64,000 bases of DNA from Planotetraspora mira (GCF_016863275.1 NZ_BOOO01000002.1:248001-312000), one strand, 5' to 3'. Positions 8,187-18,233 are shown, counted from the first letter of the stretch. Program-made: numbers and translations. The notes: generated by a model from the sequence alone, not told the origin.

Positions 8187-9599
8187 TCAGACGGTCTCGA
8201 CGGGCTTGGCGGCCCGGTCCAGTTCGGCGAACAGCGCCCCGAGAACCCTTGCGTGCAGGATCGTCCCGTCACCGGTGTGCTCGAGGGACAGCACCTCGCC
8301 CTCCTTGTGGGCGCGCGCGACCAGATCGGCCCTGTCGTACGGCACGAGCATCCGGACCTCGTGGTCCAGGCGGGGAAGCTCGGTCTCGATCATCGTCATC
8401 AGCTCGTCGATGCCGGAGCCGGTGCGCGCGGACACCACCACGCTGCGCCGTTCCTTCATGGTCAGCCGGGCGAGCGTCACCGGGTCGGCGGCGTCGGCCT
8501 TGTTGATCACGACGATCTCGGGGATCTCGCTCGCGCCCTCGATCTCGGAGAACACCTCGCGGACGGCGGCGAGCTGCGACTCGGGATCGGGGTGCGACCC
8601 GTCCACCACGTGCAGGATCAGGTCGGCGTCGCCGACCTCCTCCAGGGTCGAGCGGAACGCCTCGACCAGCTGGTGGGGCAGGTGCCGGACGAACCCGACG
8701 GTGTCGGCGAGCGTGAACAGCCGGCCCTCGGGCGTGCGGGCCCGGCGCACGGTGGGGTCGAGGGTCGCGAACAGCGCGTCCTCGACCAGCACACCCGCAC
8801 CCGTCAGCCGGTTGAGCAGCGACGACTTGCCCGCGTTGGTGTAGCCGGCGATCGCCACCGCCGGCACCTCGCGGGCCTGGCGGTGGTGCCGCATGGTCTC
8901 GCGCGCCGTCGACATGCCCTTGATCTGACGGCGCAGCTTCGCCATCCGCTCACGGATCCGGCGCCGGTCCAGCTCGATCTTCGTCTCACCGGGACCACGG
9001 CCGCCGATGCCGACGCCGCCGGCGGCGCGGCCGCCGACCTGCCGGGAGAGGTTGCCGCCCCAGCCTCGCAGGCGCGGCAGCAGGTACTGGAGCTGGGCCA
9101 GCTCGACCTGGGCCTTGCCCTCGCGGCTCTTGGCGTGCTGCGCGAAGATGTCCAGGATCAGCGCGGTCCGGTCGATGACCTTGACCTTGACGATCTCCTC
9201 CAGCTGGCGCAGCTGACCGGGGGTGAGCTCGCCGTCGCAGATCACGGTGTCGGCGCCCGAGGCGGCCACCGTGTCACGCAGCTCGATCGCCTTCCCCGAT
9301 CCGATGTACGTCGCGGGGTCGGGCTTGTCACGGCGCTGGATCAGCCCTTCCAGGACGTCCGATCCCGCGGTCTCCGCGAGGAGCCTCAGCTCCTGCAGCG
9401 AGTTCTCCGCGTCGAAGACGGAGCCGCTGGTCCAGACTCCTACGAGGACGACCCGCTCCAGCCGCAGCTGGCGGTATTCGACCTCGGTGATGTCCTCGAG
9501 CTCCGTCGAAAGACCGGCCACGCGGCGGAGCGCCTGGCGCTCTTCCAGTTCGTATTCGCCCATGGCCAGGTCTTCGGGCTCGTCATGCATATATGTCAT
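8187..9599 (-). CDS. hflX: ribosome-associated GTPase HflX
   Basis: The 470-residue protein has the HflX N-terminal domain (ERVVLVGVWTSG, then the signature ATYIGSGKAIEL). It is followed by the glycine-rich linker GGRGPGETKIELDRRRIRER and a TrmE/Era-like G domain with G1 GYTNAGKSS at residues 252-260, G3 DTVGFVRHLPH and G4 NKAD. HflX binds the 50S subunit and splits stalled ribosomes under stress. ATG 9599 is used because AGAAGAG precedes it closely and family similarity begins soon after; upstream in-frame codons lack support. It stands alone between hutI and a lipoprotein gene, transcribed leftward. Confidence 0.94.
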   Translation of the reverse strand: MTYMHDEPEDLAMGEYELEERQALRRVAGLSTELEDITEVEYRQLRLERVVLVGVWTSGSVFDAENSLQELRLLAETAGSDVLEGLIQRRDKPDPATYIGSGKAIELRDTVAASGADTVICDGELTPGQLRQLEEIVKVKVIDRTALILDIFAQHAKSREGKAQVELAQLQYLLPRLRGWGGNLSRQVGGRAAGGVGIGGRGPGETKIELDRRRIRERMAKLRRQIKGMSTARETMRHHRQAREVPAVAIAGYTNAGKSSLLNRLTGAGVLVEDALFATLDPTVRRARTPEGRLFTLADTVGFVRHLPHQLVEAFRSTLEEVGDADLILHVVDGSHPDPESQLAAVREVFSEIEGASEIPEIVVINKADAADPVTLARLTMKERRSVVVSARTGSGIDELMTMIETELPRLDHEVRMLVPYDRADLVARAHKEGEVLSLEHTGDGTILHARVLGALFAELDRAAKPVETV

Positions 9600-9723
9600 C
9601 TCTTCTAGGAGAACGGTCCGACACCCCTGGTGTCTTCCCATCGATGGTTGCACGACGCCCCGATGTCCGCATCTGGTTATGGTCGTGCCGCGTTCCGCCA
9701 GGCCCGGAGCCCCGGGGGGACCT

Positions 9724-10419
9724 TCACGCCTTGAGGACCCGGGCGTCGCCGGAACCGGTCTTGACCACGACGGTCCGGGGGGACGACGGGTCCTGGACCA
9801 CGGAGACCTCCCTCTCCCCCGAACCCGGGTCGGCGGTCACGTTGTAGGACCCGGACGGCACCCAGACCGCTCCTTCGCCCGAGCCGGTCTCGACGTGCAC
9901 GTTGTCGGGGGCGGCCGCGAAGCGCAGCTTGACCTCGCCTGACCCGGTCGTCGCGGTCACCTGACGGCCGGCCAGTCCCCTCGCCTCGATGTCGCCGGAG
10001 CCCGTCGCGGCGCTCACCGGGCCGGTCAGCTGGCGGAGGGTGATCGTCCCCGACCCCGAGTCGACCTTCACGTCCAGGCCTTTGGGGACCTCCACCTCGT
10101 AGTCGACGGAGCAGTCGTGGCACCGGTAGCGCAACGTGAGCGTTCCGGCGTCGACCTGGTGCCCGTCCTGCGGCTTGTCACCCCGCCAGTGCAGAGTCTC
10201 GGTGACGTGAACGCCGGTCCTGTCGGACTCGTTGATGACGATCTCGCCTGCCCCCGTGTTGGCGTGCAGGGCCGTGATCTCGTCGGTCACGTCGTAGGAC
10301 TGGACGGCCTGCTCGCCGCCGAAACCGACCTTGCCCAGATCGAGGTCCGTGCCGCACGCGGTGAGAGTGAGGGCGGAGCCCAGGGCCACTCCCGCCATGA
10401 TCATGCTCTGCTTTCTCAT
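9724..10419 (-). CDS. DUF4097-family lipoprotein
   Basis: This 231-residue protein starts with a lipoprotein signal peptide (MRKQSMIMAGVALG) ending in lipobox LTAC with Cys at residue 22, so it is probably membrane-anchored outside the cell. The mature part is built of repeated beta-strand units carrying the TGSG motif (ATGSGDIEA, TTGSGEVKL, ETGSGEGAV, KTGSGDARV). This is the pattern of the DUF4097 beta-helix family. Function of the family is unknown. Its start is divergent from malate synthase, with about 150 bp between. Confidence 0.82.
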   Translation of the reverse strand: MRKQSMIMAGVALGSALTLTACGTDLDLGKVGFGGEQAVQSYDVTDEITALHANTGAGEIVINESDRTGVHVTETLHWRGDKPQDGHQVDAGTLTLRYRCHDCSVDYEVEVPKGLDVKVDSGSGTITLRQLTGPVSAATGSGDIEARGLAGRQVTATTGSGEVKLRFAAAPDNVHVETGSGEGAVWVPSGSYNVTADPGSGEREVSVVQDPSSPRTVVVKTGSGDARVLKA

Positions 10420-10573
10420 GACACCGATTCTTCAGCCTGGTACGGCCCGCCCAATCAGGGAGATCCCCAAGAGTGCCCCTGACGCGTCCCCTGCATTGAC
10501 CCTCGGATCAGCGGTGGAGTAGCGTCGATTCCACCTTTTAGAACTATATTTCCGTATCGTGGAAAGGGTGCCG

Positions 10574-12160
<1,587 letters not shown>

Positions 12161-12244
12161 CATGACCGATTCGACGGTCAGGAATCTCCCCGCCCGGTGG
12201 AAGGTTCCTGATCTCGAACGGTGTACGACTAGACGAGCGCATCC

Positions 12245-12268
12245 CTCCAGATGTCGCTACATCTGGAG
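12245..12268 (+). promoter_or_regulatory. perfect 24-bp dyad covering the ribosome-binding site of the DUF1016 gene
   Basis: CTCCAGATGT (12245-12254), a 4-nt loop and ACATCTGGAG (12259-12268) form a perfect 10-bp inverted repeat ending one base before the ATG at 12270. Its right arm contains the only Shine-Dalgarno-like GGAG. As RNA it would fold into a hairpin hiding the ribosome-binding site; as DNA it is a plausible dimeric operator. Either way expression of the downstream gene is probably controlled here. Confidence 0.6.
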
Positions 12269-12269
12269 C

Positions 12270-13349
12270 ATGACCGAATTCAGAGAGACAGGCGACCACG
12301 CCGAGGGCCCCGTGGAGCCGCCCCGGACGATCACTCGCGAGATCGCCAGGAGCCACTACCGGTCGGCGCTCACGGCCAACGGCGAGCTGATCCACCAGTA
12401 CTGGCGCATCGGCCGCCACATCCTCGGCCACCGGCTGAGCGACAGCCGGTACGACGAGGTCCTCGCCCGCCTGACGGCCGAGATCAGGGCCGAATATCCC
12501 CGGGCCAGGGGGTACTCCCGGGCCAACCTGCACCGCATGACGACCTTCGCCGCCGCGTGGCCGGAGTTCGTCCCGCAGTCCATGGAGCTGATCCCGTGGG
12601 GTCACGTCGTCGTCCTGCTCGACATGCTCGACGACCGCGCGACCCGGGAGTTCTACGCCATGAAGGCGGCCCACGAGGGCTGGGCCAGGAGCACGCTGAC
12701 GATGATGATCCGGAGCGGGCTCCACCTGCGGCCCGATCATCCCCTGTACGACACCGGCAGGACGGTCCCGCTGGAGGACCGGGACTGCGTCCGGGACATG
12801 CTCACCGACCCCTACGTCAGGGAACTGTTCGACGGGGGCGAGCGTCGCGGGCGCGACCTCGAGGCGCGGATCGTCGACGCCGTCGTCACGTTCCTCCAGG
12901 ACCTCCGGGTGGGCTTCGCGTTCGCCGCCAGGCGGCGCCGCCTGTCCGCCCGAGGCGAGGAGTTCTTCGCCGACCTGCTCTTCTACCACCTGACGTTGCA
13001 CCGCTACGTCGTCGTCGATCTCAGGACCGACGGCTTCGCCCCGGAGCACACCGACCGGCTGGATCTCTGCGTCGCCGCCGTGGACGACCAGGTCCGCGAC
13101 CGGATGCGGGACGAGCCGACGCTGGGCGTCCTCCTGGTCGCCTCGCGCGATCAGATCATGGTCGAGTACAGGCTCGGCGCGATGATCTCGCCGCTCTCGG
13201 TGGGTCCGCACACGTTGCCCGCCGACCTCCAGGCGGCCCTTCCGACGCCCGCGGAGCTGGCAGGTGCCATCGCCCCTGCTCTGCGAGATGATTCAAGGGA
13301 AGACGACATTCTCGAGCGAACCATCACAGAAGGCCCGGCCGGCCCATGA
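12270..13349 (+). CDS. YhcG/DUF1016-family protein with altered PDDEXK-like site
   Basis: The 359-residue product has the DUF1016 N-terminal helical domain (ELIHQYWRIGRHILGHRL) and the C-terminal nuclease-like domain (GEEFFADLLFYHLTLHRYVVV). In this family the C-terminal domain normally carries D...E-x-K, seen as DLLFYH followed by VIELK. Here the second half reads VVDLRT, so E-x-K is replaced by D-x-R, and the usual GQLNFY region reads DRLDLC. Catalysis is therefore doubtful. The start is set at 12270 because the conserved region begins soon after. It sits between aceB and glcD in the same direction, unusual company for a family mostly found near restriction or mobile loci. Function unknown. 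Confidence 0.78.
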   Translation: MTEFRETGDHAEGPVEPPRTITREIARSHYRSALTANGELIHQYWRIGRHILGHRLSDSRYDEVLARLTAEIRAEYPRARGYSRANLHRMTTFAAAWPEFVPQSMELIPWGHVVVLLDMLDDRATREFYAMKAAHEGWARSTLTMMIRSGLHLRPDHPLYDTGRTVPLEDRDCVRDMLTDPYVRELFDGGERRGRDLEARIVDAVVTFLQDLRVGFAFAARRRRLSARGEEFFADLLFYHLTLHRYVVVDLRTDGFAPEHTDRLDLCVAAVDDQVRDRMRDEPTLGVLLVASRDQIMVEYRLGAMISPLSVGPHTLPADLQAALPTPAELAGAIAPALRDDSREDDILERTITEGPAGP

Positions 13350-13393
13350 ACGACGAGGGCCCGGGGCCGCAGACGCACGAGGAGGAACGGTAG
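13346..13393 (+). CDS. 15-codon coupled linker ORF before glcD
   Basis: ATG 13346 overlaps the stop of the DUF1016 gene (ATGA) and the frame ends with TAG at 13391-13393, three bases before glcD. It contains the GGAGG ribosome-binding site used by glcD. The distance from this ATG to the glcD ATG is exactly 50 nt. The same spacing recurs at the next two junctions. It may be a translated coupling device rather than a functional peptide (MNDEGPGPQTHEEER). Confidence 0.35.
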   Translation: MNDEGPGPQTHEEER

Positions 13394-13395
13394 CG

Positions 13396-14847
13396 ATGTC
13401 CACCCTCCAGCGGCTGACCGCACGGCTCAGCGAGATCCTGGACCAGGACTCGGTGATCACCGATCCCGTACGGCTGCGGACCTACGACTGCGATGGGCTC
13501 ACCTATCACCGGGCCACCCCCGGCGTCGTCGTGCTCGCGGAGTCGGCCGAGCAGATCGCGGCCGTGGTGCGGCTGTGCGACGAGTACGGCGTGCCGTTCG
13601 TGGCGAGGGGATCGGGGACCGGGCTGTCGGGCGGCGCCCTCCCCCGGACCGACGGAGTGCTCATCGTCACCTCGCGCATGCGCAGGATCCTGGAGATCGA
13701 CATCCCCAACCGGCGCGCGGTGGTCGAGCCGGGGGTGACGAACCTGGCCATCACCGAGGCGGTCCGCGACCAGGGCCACTACTACGCGCCCGACCCCTCC
13801 AGCCAGCAGATCTGCTCGATCGGCGGCAACGTCGCGGAGAACTCGGGCGGCGCACACTGCCTGAAATACGGCTTCACGGTCAACCACGTCGTCGGGGTGG
13901 AACTGGTCACCCCGCAGGGGGAGATCGTCGAGCTGTCGGACCGCGATCCCGGCTACGACCTCCTCGGGGCCTTCATCGGCTCGGAGGGCACGCTCGGAAT
14001 CGCCACCAAGATCACCGTACGGCTGTCGCGGACGCCCGAGGCGGTCACGACCGTGCTCGCGGCCTTCACCGGGATCGAGGGCGGCGGCCGGGCCGTGTCG
14101 GCGATCATCGGCGCGGGGATCGTCCCGGCGGCCATCGAGATGATGGACGCCCTGGCGATCGAGGCGGCCGAGGCCGCGGTCCACTGCGGCTACCCCGAGG
14201 GGGCCGGGGCCGTGCTCGTGGTGGAGCTAGACGGCCCGCACGCCGAGGTGGACCACCAGTTCGCCGCCGTCGAGCGGATCTGCCGCGAGACGGGCGCCTT
14301 CGAGATCCGGGTCGCCGCCTCCGCGGAGGAGCGGGCCGCGATCTGGAAGGGCCGCAAATCGGCCTTCGCCGCCGTGGGACGGATCAGCCCCGCCTACATC
14401 GTCCAGGACGGGGTGGTCCCGCGGACGGCGCTGCCCGAGGTCCTCGCCGGGATCGACCGGCTCCAGGAGGAGTTCGGCATCCGGGTGGCGAACGTGTTCC
14501 ACGCGGGCGACGGGAACCTCCACCCTCTCGTCCTGTTCGACGACGCCGTGCCCGGCCAGGGCGAGCGCGCCGAGACCGTCAGCGGCCGGATCCTCGACCT
14601 GTGCATCGAGCACGGCGGCTCGATAACCGGCGAACACGGCGTCGGTGTTGATAAATCTCGCTACATGCCGCGAATGTTCAGTGAGGAGGACCTCGACACC
14701 ATGCAACTCGTCCGGTGCGCCTTCGATCCGAAGGGCCTGTCCAATCCCGGCAAGGTCTTCCCCACCCCACGGCTGTGCGGGGAGGTCCCCGGGGTGCGCA
14801 GGGGCGTCCACCCGCTCGTGGAGTCCGGCGCGGCCGAGCAGTTCTGA
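13396..14847 (+). CDS. glcD: glycolate oxidase FAD subunit
   Basis: The 484-residue flavoprotein has the PCMH-type FAD-binding domain (FVARGSGTGLSGGALP, then IGGNVAENSGGAHCLKYG) and the C-terminal cap ending in HAGDGNLHP and TGEHGVGVDKSRYM. This is the arrangement of GlcD and related alpha-hydroxyacid dehydrogenases. With GlcE and GlcF it oxidises glycolate to glyoxylate and passes electrons to the respiratory chain. The start at 13396 is supported by GGAGG at 13381-13385. Its stop TGA overlaps the ATG of the following linker frame (TGATG). D-lactate as substrate cannot be excluded, but malate synthase in the same block favours glycolate. Confidence 0.92.
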   Translation: MSTLQRLTARLSEILDQDSVITDPVRLRTYDCDGLTYHRATPGVVVLAESAEQIAAVVRLCDEYGVPFVARGSGTGLSGGALPRTDGVLIVTSRMRRILEIDIPNRRAVVEPGVTNLAITEAVRDQGHYYAPDPSSQQICSIGGNVAENSGGAHCLKYGFTVNHVVGVELVTPQGEIVELSDRDPGYDLLGAFIGSEGTLGIATKITVRLSRTPEAVTTVLAAFTGIEGGGRAVSAIIGAGIVPAAIEMMDALAIEAAEAAVHCGYPEGAGAVLVVELDGPHAEVDHQFAAVERICRETGAFEIRVAASAEERAAIWKGRKSAFAAVGRISPAYIVQDGVVPRTALPEVLAGIDRLQEEFGIRVANVFHAGDGNLHPLVLFDDAVPGQGERAETVSGRILDLCIEHGGSITGEHGVGVDKSRYMPRMFSEEDLDTMQLVRCAFDPKGLSNPGKVFPTPRLCGEVPGVRRGVHPLVESGAAEQF

Positions 14848-14900
14848 TGAGCACCCGCCCGCAGGCCCCGGCCGACTCTCACAGGAGGTGGCTGTCATGA
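14847..14900 (+). CDS. 17-codon coupled linker ORF between glcD and glcE
   Basis: The frame starts at ATG 14847 inside the glcD stop (TGATG) and ends with TGA 14898-14900, overlapping the glcE start (ATGA). It contains the AGGAGG site for glcE. Distance from its ATG to the glcE ATG is exactly 50 nt. The encoded peptide would be MSTRPQAPADSHRRWLS. Confidence 0.35.
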   Translation: MSTRPQAPADSHRRWLS

Positions 14901-16117
14901 GCGCCGACGCCGATCTCGCCGCCTGCGGCACGACCGTGCGCCCCGCCGGCGACGGCGACGCGGTGGCCGGCGTCCTGCCGCGCTGGGTGGCGCTGCCGGA
15001 GACGACCGAGGACGTCTCGGCCGTGCTCCGCGTGGCCGCCGCGCACGACCTCGCCGTCGTGCCCACCGGCGCGGGGACGATGCTGGACTGGGGGCCGCCG
15101 CCCGGCCGCTGCGACCTGCTGGTCGACACCTGCTGCCTCAACGAGGTCCTCGAACACGCCGCCGGCGACCTGGTGACCCGCGTCCAGGCCGGGGTGACGC
15201 TCGGCGCCCTCGGCGAGACGCTGGCGTCGCAGGGGCAGCGCCTCGTCGCCGAGCCGCCGCTCGCGGGCTCCACCGTGGGCGGGATGCTCGCGACCGGAGT
15301 GGCCGGGCCGCTCAGGTTCCGGTACGGCACCAGCCGCGACCTGCTCATCGGCATAACCGTCGTGCTGGCCGACGGCACGATCGCCAAGTCGGGCGGCAAG
15401 GTCGTGAAGAACGTCGCGGGATACGACCTCGGCAAGCTGTTCACCGGCTCGTACGGCACGCTCGGCGTCATCACGGAGGCGGCGTTCCGGCTGCATCCGC
15501 TGGCCGCCGACAGCCGGTGGGTCACCGCTCCCCTTCCGGAGGCCGAGCGCGGCCAGGAACTTGCGGCGACGCTGGCCGCGTCCGTCCTCGAACCCGCCGC
15601 GATCGAGCTCGACCGGCCCGTGCCCGGCGGCGGCATGCTCGCGGTCCTCGTCGAAGGCGTCGCCGCGGCCGAGCGGGCGAAAGCCGTACAGGACCTGATG
15701 GGGGTCGACGCCGAGATCGGCGAGGAGCCGCCCTCCTGGTGGGGGCGCCTTCCCGGCGAGGACCTCCTGCTGTCGCTGCGCGGGCTGCCCGCGGCACTGG
15801 CGGCCACGCTCCGGGTGGTCGACGCGCATGCCGCCCGCCTCGCCCTGACCCCGCACGTACGCGGCTCGGCGGGCACGGACGACCTGCACGTCGCCCTCCC
15901 GACGTCGTCGGATCCGGATCGGGTCGCCGGCTTCGTCAGCGCCGTCCGCGACGAGATCCGGCCACTCGGCGGCCGGCTGACAGGCGTGGCGCTGCCGCCC
16001 GGCGTCGCGGTGGACTTCTGGGGCGAGACCGGGGCGCTCGGTCTCATGCGCCGGGTGAAGGACCGGTTCGACCCCGATCACCGGATGTCCCCCGGCCGGT
16101 TCGTCGGAGGCCTCTGA
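14897..16117 (+). CDS. glcE: glycolate oxidase FAD-binding subunit GlcE
   Basis: The 406-residue protein is a shorter PCMH-type FAD-binding subunit. Conserved segments are VVPTGAGTMLDWG, the PLAGSTVGGMLATG loop, GGKVVKNVAGYDLGKLF and GSYGTLGVITEAAFRLHP. The last two are diagnostic for GlcE. The C-terminus FDPDHRMSPGRFVGGL is also typical. The ATG at 14897 follows AGGAGG at 14883-14888; upstream sequence in this frame has no family similarity. It is the second structural gene of the glc operon and is joined to both neighbours by 50-nt linkers. Confidence 0.92.
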   Translation: MSADADLAACGTTVRPAGDGDAVAGVLPRWVALPETTEDVSAVLRVAAAHDLAVVPTGAGTMLDWGPPPGRCDLLVDTCCLNEVLEHAAGDLVTRVQAGVTLGALGETLASQGQRLVAEPPLAGSTVGGMLATGVAGPLRFRYGTSRDLLIGITVVLADGTIAKSGGKVVKNVAGYDLGKLFTGSYGTLGVITEAAFRLHPLAADSRWVTAPLPEAERGQELAATLAASVLEPAAIELDRPVPGGGMLAVLVEGVAAAERAKAVQDLMGVDAEIGEEPPSWWGRLPGEDLLLSLRGLPAALAATLRVVDAHAARLALTPHVRGSAGTDDLHVALPTSSDPDRVAGFVSAVRDEIRPLGGRLTGVALPPGVAVDFWGETGALGLMRRVKDRFDPDHRMSPGRFVGGL

Positions 16118-16182
16118 TGAAGCCCCGCGACCGCAGGCCGCCGGACCGTCACAGGGAGGACGCCGCATGGACCCCGAGCTGA
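16117..16182 (+). CDS. 21-codon coupled linker ORF between glcE and glcF
   Basis: ATG 16117 overlaps the glcE stop (TGATG). The frame continues past the glcF start at 16167 and ends at 16180-16182. The CAGGGAGG ribosome-binding site for glcF lies inside it. The ATG-to-ATG distance is again exactly 50 nt, and its DNA resembles the glcD/glcE linker, with shared CCCGC and a TCACAGG-GAGG tail. The coding potential may be secondary to coupling. Confidence 0.3.
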   Translation: MKPRDRRPPDRHREDAAWTPS

Positions 16183-17426
16183 TCAAGGATTGCGTGCACT
16201 GCGGGTTCTGCCTGCCCACCTGTCCCACGTACGTGTTGTGGGGCGAGGAGATGGACTCCCCTCGCGGGCGGATCCAGCTCATGGACCAGCACGTGCACGG
16301 CACGCCGGTCACCGACGAGATGGCGGGGCACCTGGACGCCTGCCTCGGCTGCATGGCCTGCGTGACCGCCTGCCCCTCGGGTGTGCGGTACGACCGGTTG
16401 ATCGAGCAGACGCGCGCCGTGGTCGAGGAGGAGCACACGCGGACGCCCGAGGAACGGGCCGTCAGGGCCATGGTCTTCGCGCTGTTCCCCTATCGGCGGA
16501 GGCTGCGGGCGATGCGCCTGCCGATGGCGCTGAGCAAGCGGCTCCAGCCGCTGCTCGAACGCGCGAATCCGACGCTGGGCGCGATGGCCGAGCTCGCTCC
16601 CCCGGCCGCCAGGCCTGTACGGCTCCCGCCCGTGGTCAGGGCGCGCAGACGGCGCAGGGCCACGGTGGGGCTGCTCACCGGATGCGTCCAGGGCGAGTTC
16701 TTTCCACAGGTCAACGCGGCCACCGCCCGGGTGCTCGCACTCGAGGGCTGCGACGTGGTCATCCCACCGCGGCAGGGGTGCTGCGGTGCGCTCTCGCTGC
16801 ACTCGGGCCGCGAGGCGGAGGCGAAGAGGTTCGCCATGCGCACGATCGCGACCTTCGAGCGGGCCGGGGTCGACACGGTCGTGGTCAACGCGGCCGGGTG
16901 CGGATCGAGCATGAAGGACTACGCCGAGGTGCTGAAGGACGAGCCCGGCTGGTCCGGGCGCGCCGACGCGCTGGCGGTCCGCGACCTCGCCGAGTTCCTG
17001 GTCGAGCTGGGGCCCGTCGCCGAGCGCCACCCCCTGCCGGTCTCCGTCGCCTACCACGACGCCTGCCACCTGGCCCACGCCCAGGGCGTGCGGTCCCAGC
17101 CGCGGGAGCTGCTGGGCGGAATTCCGGGACTCGACCTGCGGGAGATCGCGGAGTCCGCCATCTGCTGCGGGTCGGCCGGCACCTACAACCTGTTCCAGCC
17201 TGTGGCGGCCCGGGAGCTGGGCGACCGCAAGGCCGAGCGCGTGCTGGCGACCGGCGCCGACCTGCTGGTGTCGGCCAACCCCGGCTGCACGATGCAGATC
17301 GCGGCCGCGACCCGGCGCGCGGGCAAGGGTGAGATCCGCGTCGCGCACACCGCGGAGGTGCTCGACGCCGCGCTGCGCGGGCTCTCCCCGCAGACCCTGG
17401 GGTGGGTCACGGAGGACGCCGGGTGA
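16167..17426 (+). CDS. glcF: glycolate oxidase iron-sulfur subunit
   Basis: The 419-residue subunit has two 4Fe-4S motifs near the N-terminus, CVHCGFCLPTCP at residues 9-20 and CLGCMACVTACP shortly after. Two cysteine-rich CCG domains follow (PPRQGCCGALSLHSG with AGCGSSMKDY, and YHDACHLAHAQ with ICCGSAGTYNL). It transfers electrons from the flavin subunits to the membrane quinone pool. All clustered cysteines are intact. Its stop overlaps the GTG start of the IclR regulator, placing the regulator in the same transcript. Confidence 0.93.
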   Translation: MDPELIKDCVHCGFCLPTCPTYVLWGEEMDSPRGRIQLMDQHVHGTPVTDEMAGHLDACLGCMACVTACPSGVRYDRLIEQTRAVVEEEHTRTPEERAVRAMVFALFPYRRRLRAMRLPMALSKRLQPLLERANPTLGAMAELAPPAARPVRLPPVVRARRRRRATVGLLTGCVQGEFFPQVNAATARVLALEGCDVVIPPRQGCCGALSLHSGREAEAKRFAMRTIATFERAGVDTVVVNAAGCGSSMKDYAEVLKDEPGWSGRADALAVRDLAEFLVELGPVAERHPLPVSVAYHDACHLAHAQGVRSQPRELLGGIPGLDLREIAESAICCGSAGTYNLFQPVAARELGDRKAERVLATGADLLVSANPGCTMQIAAATRRAGKGEIRVAHTAEVLDAALRGLSPQTLGWVTEDAG

Positions 17427-18157
17427 GCGTGCAGAGCGTCGACAGGGCGCTCGACGTTCTGGAGGCCCTCGCCGAGCGGGGCGGGCAGGCCGGTCTGTCG
17501 GAGATCGCGGCTCGGACGGGCCTGCCGTACGGGACGATCCACCGGCTCCTGCAGACGCTCCTCGCGCGCGGGTACGTCCGGCAGGAGTCCGACCGTCGTT
17601 ACGCGCTCGGCGGGGCGCTGCTGCGGATCGGCGGCACGGCCGAGCGCATGGTCGCCGCCCGGGCCGAGCCGTACCTCGCGCGGCTGGTGGAGTTGTCGGG
17701 CGAGACGGCGAACCTGGCGGTGCTGGAGGGCGACTTTGTCGTCTATGTGGCCCAGGTGCCGTCGCCGCGCAGGTTGCGCATGTTCGCCGAGGTGGGCCGG
17801 CGGGTGCTCCCCCACAGCACGGCGGTCGGGAAGGTACTGCTCGCCGAGCGCGCGGACGCCGCGGCGGTGTTCCAGCGGACCGGCCTGCCGCGCCGTACGG
17901 ACAGGACCATCACGACCGTCGACGGCCTCCTCGGCGAGCTGGACGAGGTCCGCACCCGGGGGTACGCGCTGGACCTCGGCGAGGAGGAGGGCGGCGTGCA
18001 CTGCATGGCGGTCCCGGTCGTGGACGGCGGCAGGACCTTCGCGGCGATGTCGGTGTCCGGTCCCGCCGACCGGATCGACGCCATCGACCGCGACGAGCTG
18101 GCCTCGATGTTGCGGAAGGTGGCCGGCGACTTCGGCTCTGCGGTCTTCGGCCTCTGA
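17423..18157 (+). CDS. IclR-family regulator of the glycolate block
   Basis: The 244-residue protein has an N-terminal winged helix (SVDRALDVLEALAERGG, LSEIAARTGLPYGTIHRLL) and a C-terminal effector-binding domain ending in VDGGRTFAAMSVSGPADRI. This is the IclR architecture. The GTG at 17423 overlaps the glcF stop (GTGA) and is preceded by GGAGG at 17411-17415. IclR proteins often respond to glyoxylate, pyruvate or allantoin. Its place at the end of the operon suggests feedback control of aceB-glcDEF. Activator versus repressor role cannot be read from sequence. Confidence 0.88.
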   Translation: MSVQSVDRALDVLEALAERGGQAGLSEIAARTGLPYGTIHRLLQTLLARGYVRQESDRRYALGGALLRIGGTAERMVAARAEPYLARLVELSGETANLAVLEGDFVVYVAQVPSPRRLRMFAEVGRRVLPHSTAVGKVLLAERADAAAVFQRTGLPRRTDRTITTVDGLLGELDEVRTRGYALDLGEEEGGVHCMAVPVVDGGRTFAAMSVSGPADRIDAIDRDELASMLRKVAGDFGSAVFGL

Positions 18158-18194
18158 AACGATCGCTGAAACGGTCGCTGATTCGGTCGCTGAT
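18155..18194 (+). repeat. 12-bp tandem repeat at the IclR stop codon
   Basis: Starting exactly at the IclR stop, three 12-bp units (TGAAACGATCGC, TGAAACGGTCGC, TGATTCGGTCGC) and a partial fourth (TGATC) follow in tandem. Each unit repeats the stop codon TGA in the same frame as the gene. The stretch probably arose by slippage and provides several backup stops. Confidence 0.6.
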
Positions 18195-18233
18195 CCCCCA
18201 CACGTTTGCGGCGTTTCCGTGGAGGATGAACGT

